Positions 5,878 to 10,266 of a stretch of 10,266 nt of DNA are shown here, one piece after another. Position 1 is the first letter of the stretch. Each line of letters starts with the position of its first letter. The notes under the pieces were generated by a model. The model saw only the letters and a program-made list of their open reading frames with translations. It had not been told where the DNA came from and ran no database searches. The DNA is from JANWHF01 sp036276235 (GTDB lineage: Bacteria > Planctomycetota > Phycisphaerae > Tepidisphaerales > Tepidisphaeraceae). The stretch spans positions 1 to 10,266 of the forward strand of contig DATBDZ010000023.1 of NCBI GenBank assembly GCA_036276235.1, written 5' to 3'. Made by a program: the position numbers and the translations under genes.

Positions 5878-6584
5878 TGATTTACGTCTACGCGCTGATC
5901 GACTCACCGGCCCCTGATTCGCCCGCTCTTTGCGGATTGGAAGAGATGCCCGTCCGCATCGTTAATGTCGGGCAGATCTGGGCCATCTGCTCAGATCATA
6001 CTTCTGCCATCGCCCCCTCGGCGGAAAACTTGTGGCGTCATGAAGCCGTCATCGAATCTTTTATGAGCGATGAGCGGCGTGGCCTGCTTCCCGCGCGGTT
6101 TTCGACAAACTTCGCTAATGAAAACGAGCTGACACGAATCCTGTCCGAACATCGCGAGCGACTCATGGCGGCATTCGATCGCGTGCGCGGCTGTGTCGAG
6201 TTAGGAGTGCGCATCTTCAGCCGCGCGGGCGGCATTTCGGCATCTCGACCGGTAGCCGCGGACAATGGCCGCGAGTACATGCTGGCCCGACTGGCCGCCG
6301 ATCGCCAGCGCCGCGGAACTGCCGAGCAAGTCGCTGCCGTGTTGGCGGACATGGAGCGAGCACTTAACCCGCTTGCGCGAGCCGTCGCCCAAGGTTCCGC
6401 GACGCTCGAGCCATTGCCGATGAGCATCGCGTACCTCGTTCCACGCAATCGAGCCGAGGAATTTTCCGTGCGGGTTCGCGAAGTCGCGGCGATGCACCCA
6501 TCATTCAATCTGCTTTGCACCGGTCCCTGGCCGGCGTATCACTTCGCACCATCGCTTGCCGTCGCGGAGGCGCTTCATGTCTGA
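5877..6584 (+). CDS. gvpL/F: GvpL/GvpF family gas vesicle protein (copy 3)
   Basis: This 235-residue protein has the GvpL/F pattern: IYVYALID at the N-terminus, IVNVGQIWAICSDH (about 28-41), a central helix with RHEAVIESFMSDERRGLLPA followed by RFST, the strand CVELGVRIF, and the C-terminal signature CTGPWPAYHFAP. It is the shortest of the three copies, without N-terminal extension or insert. I prefer ATG 5877, with GGGAG seven bases upstream and a one-base overlap with the previous stop (TGATG); GTG 5874 would add one residue. The gene ends at 6584, overlapping gvpK by eight bases. Position between a GvpS/M-type gene and gvpK is typical of bacterial gvp operons. Confidence 0.9.
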   Translation: MIYVYALIDSPAPDSPALCGLEEMPVRIVNVGQIWAICSDHTSAIAPSAENLWRHEAVIESFMSDERRGLLPARFSTNFANENELTRILSEHRERLMAAFDRVRGCVELGVRIFSRAGGISASRPVAADNGREYMLARLAADRQRRGTAEQVAAVLADMERALNPLARAVAQGSATLEPLPMSIAYLVPRNRAEEFSVRVREVAAMHPSFNLLCTGPWPAYHFAPSLAVAEALHV

Positions 6585-6957
6585 AACTCCTTCCACGGAC
6601 GCCGCTCGCGATCTGTTTAATAAAATCCTTGCCGCGCCAGACTTGGCCGATTTTGACAACCTGCTTCGCGGCATGGAGCGGCTGCATCCGCTTCCGAGCC
6701 GAATCAACAGCGATCCCAAAAATGTCGAGCGCGGCCTGGCCCAGTTGGTCCTGACACTGATCGAGCTATTGCGCCAGCTCATGGAGCGACAAGCCATCCG
6801 CCGCATGGAAGCACAAACGCTCACCGACGAAGAGATCGAGCGTCTCGGCCAAACTTTCATGCGCCTTCAGCAGCGAATGGAGGAATTGAAGCGAACGTTT
6901 GACCTCACAGACAAAGATTTGAACATCAATCTCGGCCCGCTCGGTAAACTCCTCTAA
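6577..6957 (+). CDS. gvpK: Gas vesicle protein GvpK
   Basis: This 126-residue protein matches GvpK: NVERGLAQLVLTLIELLRQL followed by MERQAIRRMEAQTLTDEEIE, then ERLGQTFMRLQQRMEELK and a C-terminus DLNINLGPLGKLL, all conserved in the family. GvpK is needed for proper vesicle formation in several bacteria and is mostly helical. ATG 6577 has GGAGG six bases upstream and overlaps the end of gvpL/F copy 3 by eight bases; an in-frame ATG at 6556 lacks this support. It is the last recognisable gvp gene on the right side, so the operon seems to end here. Its stop overlaps the stop of the convergent minus-strand gene by four bases, with no room for a separate terminator. Confidence 0.93.
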   Translation: MSETPSTDAARDLFNKILAAPDLADFDNLLRGMERLHPLPSRINSDPKNVERGLAQLVLTLIELLRQLMERQAIRRMEAQTLTDEEIERLGQTFMRLQQRMEELKRTFDLTDKDLNINLGPLGKLL

Positions 6958-7691
6958 TCCGTGCGCGACACCGCACCACGGCCGCCCTGCTGCTTCTGCA
7001 TCGCCGCGCGGTAGATTCCCTTCATCCGCTCCGGCGTGATATTCAATCCGCCGTTGGCTTCGAGTGTCAGCGTGTACAGCCAGCCTGGCTCAAAGCTGCG
7101 CCAGACGGCTTCTCCCTGGGCCACGCGAACGCCCATCGACTTACGATACTCCGGATCATCCGCGAGCTTCCAAAAATTACCCCAAAGCTGCTGTTCGAAA
7201 GCATGCGCCCGCGCATCGGCGATATGATAAACCGCGGGCACGCTGCCCGGCGGATCGATTGCGAATCCAGCCGCCGGCGATTGCGATTCACCGTACAATC
7301 GCGTGAAAAGTGCGATGCTGTGCCCGCGCAGAGGATCATTCTCCTGGACGAATTTTCCGTCGAACTTGATCACCATCGCGTCGATGTGCGCGAGCTTTCC
7401 ATCGATCGTGAATTGCTTTGCCGGCAGTGCTGAGCCATCTGCCGCGTATTCTACAAACAACAACTGTGTCTTAACCGCGCCGGCGGATTCGGTTTGATCG
7501 GTGACGATAATGTCGCCGACGCGATGCTCGGTGCTCAATCGTTGAACGATGAGTTGCAGTTGCTCGTTGCGGTCGCGTTGCCGCGCTAATTCATGCTCGG
7601 TGGAGTTGCGCGACCAAAGCAGCCATCCGCCGGCCGCGGCGCCGCCGGCTATCAGAAATGCGAAGATGAGCCGTCCGGCGATGCGCAGCAT
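6954..7691 (-). CDS. Membrane-anchored protein of unknown function
   Basis: I choose the ATG ending at 7691 (MLRIAGRLIF), preceded by GAGG eight bases upstream; the longer frame to 7751 has no such signal. The product is 245 residues. Residues 5-26 are an N-terminal membrane anchor (AGRLIFAFLIAGGAAAGGWL), followed by a short charged helix, probably coiled coil, at about 31-55 (EHELARQRDRNEQLQLIVQR). The rest looks like an extracytoplasmic mixed alpha/beta domain with strands such as DIIVTDQ, VKTQLLFVEY, KQFTIDGKLAHIDAMVIKFD and WLYTLTLEANGGLNI. I do not recognise the family. It is divergent from the M48 protease gene and convergent with gvpK, so it is probably not part of the gas vesicle operon. 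The gene call is firm; the function is unknown. Confidence 0.75.
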   Translation of the reverse strand: MLRIAGRLIFAFLIAGGAAAGGWLLWSRNSTEHELARQRDRNEQLQLIVQRLSTEHRVGDIIVTDQTESAGAVKTQLLFVEYAADGSALPAKQFTIDGKLAHIDAMVIKFDGKFVQENDPLRGHSIALFTRLYGESQSPAAGFAIDPPGSVPAVYHIADARAHAFEQQLWGNFWKLADDPEYRKSMGVRVAQGEAVWRSFEPGWLYTLTLEANGGLNITPERMKGIYRAAMQKQQGGRGAVSRTD

Positions 7692-7769
7692 GAGCCTATC
7701 CTCAATATCGGCCCGAGCGGCGCGCCGCGTGCAAAGGAGAGCAGCGTTCATTTATCGGACGGAGCTTTC

Positions 7770-7785
7770 GTGTGCTGAAGCACAC
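7770..7785. promoter_or_regulatory. Perfect inverted repeat GTGTGC-TGAA-GCACAC upstream of a TACAAT box
   Basis: Six-base arms with a four-base centre lie two bases upstream of TACAAT (7788-7793). That is where a -10 box for the M48 protease gene would be: the expected transcription start near 7800 leaves a leader of about 16 bases with AAGGAGG. The repeat covers the region between -10 and -35, where a repressor site would act, and no good -35 hexamer is present (CTTTCG at the right distance). It could be an operator, part of a promoter element, or a chance dyad. The symmetry is certain; the role is inferred. Confidence 0.4.
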
Positions 7786-7787
7786 CC

Positions 7788-7793
7788 TACAAT
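7788..7793 (+). promoter_or_regulatory. Putative -10 box (TACAAT) of the M48 protease gene
   Basis: TACAAT matches the sigma-70 -10 consensus at five of six positions and sits 22 bases before the ATG at 7816, leaving a short leader that contains AAGGAGG. There is no recognisable -35 hexamer at 16-18 bases upstream; the inverted repeat at 7770-7785 occupies the spacer instead. Confidence 0.4.
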
Positions 7794-7815
7794 GCGGTCA
7801 CAAGGAGGTTTTAGA

Positions 7816-8703
7816 ATGTCCCAATACTACGGCTACAACGGCCCCTCGCGGGGAATCCCGTTTCAGATGCTGATCGCCGGGGCGATCGTTCTCTTCGGGC
7901 TGATCTCGTATTTCGGCCGCACCAGCCTGAATCCGATCACGCATGAAAAACAGCATGTGAAATTATCGCCGCAGGAGGAAGTGCAACTGGGCCTGCAATC
8001 GGCGCCGAGCATGGCGCAGGAGATGGGCGGCGAGATTCCCAATGGCGACCCGCGCACGGAAGAGGTGCAGCTCGTCGGCTTGCATGTCGTGCAGAACAGC
8101 GATGCCGGCAAGGCGACTCAATATCGCTTCCAGTTTCATCTGCTGGCCGATCCGAAAACGATTAACGCCTTCGCGTTGCCCGGCGGGCAGATTTTCATCA
8201 CGCGCGGCTTGCTCGACCGCCTTTCCAATGAAGCTCAACTCGCGGGCGTTTTGGGCCACGAGAGCGGCCATGTCGTCGCGCGGCATACGTCCGAGCAACT
8301 GGCCAAAACGGATCTGATGCAAAGCCTGGTGATGGCGGTCGGCGTGGCCGCCTCCGATAGTAATCATCCGGGCCGGGGATATTCCGCGCAGATGATTGCG
8401 GGCGTTGTCGCCCAGATAAAGCAGCTTCAATATAGCCGCGGCGATGAATCGCAGGCCGACGAATTGGGGCTGCAATTCATGTCGGAAGCCGGCTACGATC
8501 CGCGCGCGATGATTCAGGTGATGCAGATCCTGGAACAATCGTCGCCAAGCTCGGGCCAATCTGAGTTCATGCAAACGCACCCGAATCCCGAGCATCGGAT
8601 CGAGGACATCGATGCATGGATCAAGAAGCATTACCCGGCCGGCGTCCCATCGAACCTGACCAATGGCGGCTTGGTCGAGCAAGGTATGCCGGCCCGCCGG
8701 TAG
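7816..8703 (+). CDS. M48 family metalloprotease, membrane-anchored
   Basis: The 295-residue product starts at ATG 7816, with AAGGAGG at ideal spacing; the longer upstream frame is not supported. Residues 15-33 are one membrane segment (PFQMLIAGAIVLFGLISYF). The domain that follows has the M48 landmarks in order: INAFALPGGQIFIT (116-129), the zinc motif HESGH (148-152) with flanking LAGVLGHE and VVARH, and the third ligand Glu in SRGDESQADELG (E211). THPNPEHRI near the C-terminus is also typical. There is no TPR domain, so it is closer to the short LoiP/HtpX-like or YcaL-type peptidases than to BepA. Such enzymes degrade misfolded envelope proteins. All catalytic residues are present. It is followed 39 bases later by the acyltransferase-like gene, possibly in one operon. 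Confidence 0.92.
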   Translation: MSQYYGYNGPSRGIPFQMLIAGAIVLFGLISYFGRTSLNPITHEKQHVKLSPQEEVQLGLQSAPSMAQEMGGEIPNGDPRTEEVQLVGLHVVQNSDAGKATQYRFQFHLLADPKTINAFALPGGQIFITRGLLDRLSNEAQLAGVLGHESGHVVARHTSEQLAKTDLMQSLVMAVGVAASDSNHPGRGYSAQMIAGVVAQIKQLQYSRGDESQADELGLQFMSEAGYDPRAMIQVMQILEQSSPSSGQSEFMQTHPNPEHRIEDIDAWIKKHYPAGVPSNLTNGGLVEQGMPARR

Positions 8704-8742
8704 GCGTTACACTGAGCGGCATCCGCAATCGGAGATCCCGCG

Positions 8743-10074
8743 ATGCCCGCCGGTGACGCACCGAAACAAAATACTTCGGTTTTCTCAGGATTGGCGACGA
8801 CACTCATGGTCGCCGCGAGCGTGGTACTCGTCGCGCTGAATTGGTGGGGACTTCGATTTCGGCTGCGACGTCGCGTCGATGGCTGGCGGCGCGGCGCGGG
8901 CCTGATCCTGCGCGGCGAAGGCGCAACATTCATCTTGTCCGCATTCGGATTGGATACGGGGGCGCAGGCCCGATCCTCGGCCACCTCGTTTGATGCACCC
9001 AGGCATGTCAGTGAGAGATTGGCCGCGTTTCTTGCGGGTGAAGCCGAGTTGCATCGCCGCGTGCGGCGCGGGGAATTGGAGGATAAAAGCGAGCCGTGCA
9101 CCGGCCCGAGTTACACGTTGGGATTTGAGCGGTGGGTTGAAGGCCCGGCGAGATTCGTCCGGCCCGATCTTTGGACTGGAACCGATTGCTCCGCGGCGCG
9201 GCCGCAGGAATCCGGCGGCACGACCGATCCTCTTCTCAATATCATCTGCCGCATCAGCGATGCGGGCGCGGTGGATATCTGGGTGCGCGTCAATCACGTC
9301 GGCACCGATGGGGCCCCCGTGCAGGAGGCGTTGTCGCGGTTGGAATCGCAATGGGGATCGCGCGAAACGGTTTTCTTCCCCACTCCCGAGGAGTTCGCTC
9401 CATATGCCGGCCCACGAAGATGCCCCGGCCGCGATGATGCGGCTGAAGCGCAAGTCTTTATCGATTTCACCCCGCTTCTGGAGTGGCGCAAACGGATGAA
9501 CGAATCTCTCCCCGAGCCGCTAACGGTGGGAGCGGCGCTGATCTGGCAGATGGCTCAACATCCCGCATTTGCCGACAGGTTTATCGCGTCGGCAGTACAG
9601 GTTCGCCCTTCCCGCGGCATGGGTCGCGGCGTCAGCATGCTGGTGATTCGTCCTTCAAAGTATTTCTCGCGAAGAAATGGCCTGGCGAATTTCGCCCGCG
9701 TCTTCAATCGCCAGGTCTACCTGGCACACCGACGCCGCAATGCCGGTTGCAAGGCGCTCGACGCCGCCGCGCTCATTCCAGTGACATTGGAGTTGGCGCT
9801 GCTCAAGTCGGCCATGCGCAGAGGCGGAAGGGATTTCGGCAGCATGGGGCTGTCGATCCTAAAGGACGCGAAAGTCTTCGGTGCGCCGCTTGCCGACATC
9901 GGCCACGACGATGGTTTTCTGGCCATCGGCGGCATGGACTTGCCGACCAGAGATGGCCGCCGCGTCGGCTGCGTGACGATAAAAGCGCCGGCGCACAAGA
10001 TCGCCGACTATCCCAAGCGTCTATGCGAAGTGATCGAGGCGTGCGCCGAGCCGCAACCCGTGACGGCACGGTAG
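8743..10074 (+). CDS. Membrane-anchored protein with CoA-dependent acyltransferase-like HxxxDG motif (tentative)
   Basis: The 443-residue product starts at ATG 8743 with GGAG eight bases upstream. Residues 15-36 are an N-terminal hydrophobic segment followed by a basic stretch (RFRLRRRVDGWRR), so the bulk should be cytosolic. In the middle lies IWVRVNHVGTDGAPVQEAL, with H185, D189 and G190 forming HxxxDG, the catalytic motif of the chloramphenicol acetyltransferase / E2 acyltransferase / condensation-domain superfamily. Near the C-terminus FGSMGLSILKDAKVFGAP and GFLAIGGM (365-398) resemble the NISN-G...F-P...A-L-VG region of E2 enzymes. The spacing of the two motifs, about 180 residues, fits a two-subdomain enzyme of this fold. 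The acyl donor and acceptor are unknown. The fold assignment rests on these motifs only; the gene itself is certain. Confidence 0.75.
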   Translation: MPAGDAPKQNTSVFSGLATTLMVAASVVLVALNWWGLRFRLRRRVDGWRRGAGLILRGEGATFILSAFGLDTGAQARSSATSFDAPRHVSERLAAFLAGEAELHRRVRRGELEDKSEPCTGPSYTLGFERWVEGPARFVRPDLWTGTDCSAARPQESGGTTDPLLNIICRISDAGAVDIWVRVNHVGTDGAPVQEALSRLESQWGSRETVFFPTPEEFAPYAGPRRCPGRDDAAEAQVFIDFTPLLEWRKRMNESLPEPLTVGAALIWQMAQHPAFADRFIASAVQVRPSRGMGRGVSMLVIRPSKYFSRRNGLANFARVFNRQVYLAHRRRNAGCKALDAAALIPVTLELALLKSAMRRGGRDFGSMGLSILKDAKVFGAPLADIGHDDGFLAIGGMDLPTRDGRRVGCVTIKAPAHKIADYPKRLCEVIEACAEPQPVTAR

Positions 10075-10106
10075 CGCATGATTTCTTCGCGCCGCCACTT
10101 CAACGA

Positions 10107-10136
10107 TTCACAGGGGCCGACACTGACGCTTATAAA
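10107..10136 (+). promoter_or_regulatory. Putative sigma-70-type promoter for the zinc-ribbon gene
   Basis: TTCACA (10107-10112) and TATAAA (10131-10136) are separated by 18 bases; each differs from the consensus hexamer at one position. They lie in the 116-base gap between the acyltransferase-like gene and the next start at 10191, giving a leader of about 48 bases. No other element is seen in this gap. Confidence 0.4.
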
Positions 10137-10190
10137 TCACCTGCGAATTCTAATGGGCCGGCCAGATTCCAGTTGCCACAATCTCGCTCC

Positions 10191-10266
10191 ATGAAATGCC
10201 CCGTCTGCCGCGATTTTGTGTTGACCGACCATGAGTTGGAGGAAGGCTTGCCTTCACATCGCTGCC
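10191..10266 (+). CDS. N-terminus of zinc-ribbon (zf-TFIIB-like) protein, truncated by window edge
   Basis: The ATG at 10191 opens a frame that runs to the right edge (25 complete codons). The peptide starts MKCPVCRDFVLTDHELEEGL and continues to HRC. The CPVC knuckle followed by a second Cys at residue 25 fits the first half of the zf-TFIIB-type zinc ribbon (MKCPVC...L...G-...CP-C-G-W), a family of small bacterial zinc-binding proteins. There is no clear Shine-Dalgarno sequence. The remainder, including the second half of the zinc site, is outside the window, so the family call rests on the N-terminus alone. Confidence 0.65.
   Translation, partial: MKCPVCRDFVLTDHELEEGLPSHRC

Noticed and set aside
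7963..8682. Minus-strand open frame of 239 codons opposite the M48 protease gene
   Set aside because: The plus strand carries an intact HESGH protease with a strong ribosome binding site; the antisense frame has no recognisable features.
8704..8742. TACACT (8708-8713) as a promoter for the acyltransferase-like gene
   Set aside because: No -35 hexamer, and the 39-base spacing is equally consistent with co-transcription with the protease gene.
1..10266. CRISPR arrays, tRNA or rRNA genes, insertion sequences
   Set aside because: No regularly spaced repeats, tRNA-like cloverleaf, rRNA signature or transposase frame was seen; the only repeat is the single palindromic element at 4825-4929.

Overview
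This is a GC-rich bacterial window. Its first two thirds are part of a gas vesicle (gvp) gene cluster, and the rest holds unrelated envelope-associated genes. No taxonomic marker such as rRNA is present. The organism is probably a planctomycete-like bacterium. That is inference from three things: a GGTACTCC-centred CCCTCC/GGAGGG palindromic element of a kind I recall as common in that group, a TACAAT-type -10 box, and the short MKCPVC zinc-ribbon gene start at the right edge.

Layout. (1) Positions 1-940, plus strand: the 3' end of an unidentified gene with a charged tail, coupled by an ATGA overlap to a first GvpL/GvpF-family gene. (2) Positions 918-3231, minus strand: three genes inserted into the gvp region. 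From the outermost promoter inward they encode a helical protein with one membrane anchor, a Ser/Gly/Asp-rich protein with two glycine-zipper hydrophobic segments, and a beta-rich protein that may bind lipid. None is a standard gvp gene. (3) Positions 3420-6957, plus strand: a compact operon of gvpG, gvpO, a GvpJ-type GvpA-family gene, a second gvpL/F with extra sequence, a short GvpM/GvpS-type gene, a third gvpL/F and gvpK. Several genes overlap or are only a few bases apart. (4) Positions 6954-10266: a minus-strand membrane-anchored protein of unknown function, then on the plus strand an M48 metalloprotease, an N-terminally anchored protein with an HxxxDG acyltransferase-like motif, and the first 25 codons of a zinc-ribbon protein.

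How the genes work together. From what is known of gvp systems, GvpG, GvpO, GvpL/F, GvpK and the minor GvpA paralogs (J, S/M) nucleate and assemble the gas-filled protein shell that gives buoyancy. The main shell protein GvpA (with its DAW-RVS segment) and the ATPase GvpN are not in this window and would be expected upstream.

The most unusual features are a 105-bp palindromic element sitting in frame inside the second gvpL/F gene, whose right arm also places a strong Shine-Dalgarno sequence before an in-frame ATG, and the reverse-strand trio of glycine-zipper/low-complexity proteins embedded in the cluster, which may be undescribed gas vesicle accessory factors.
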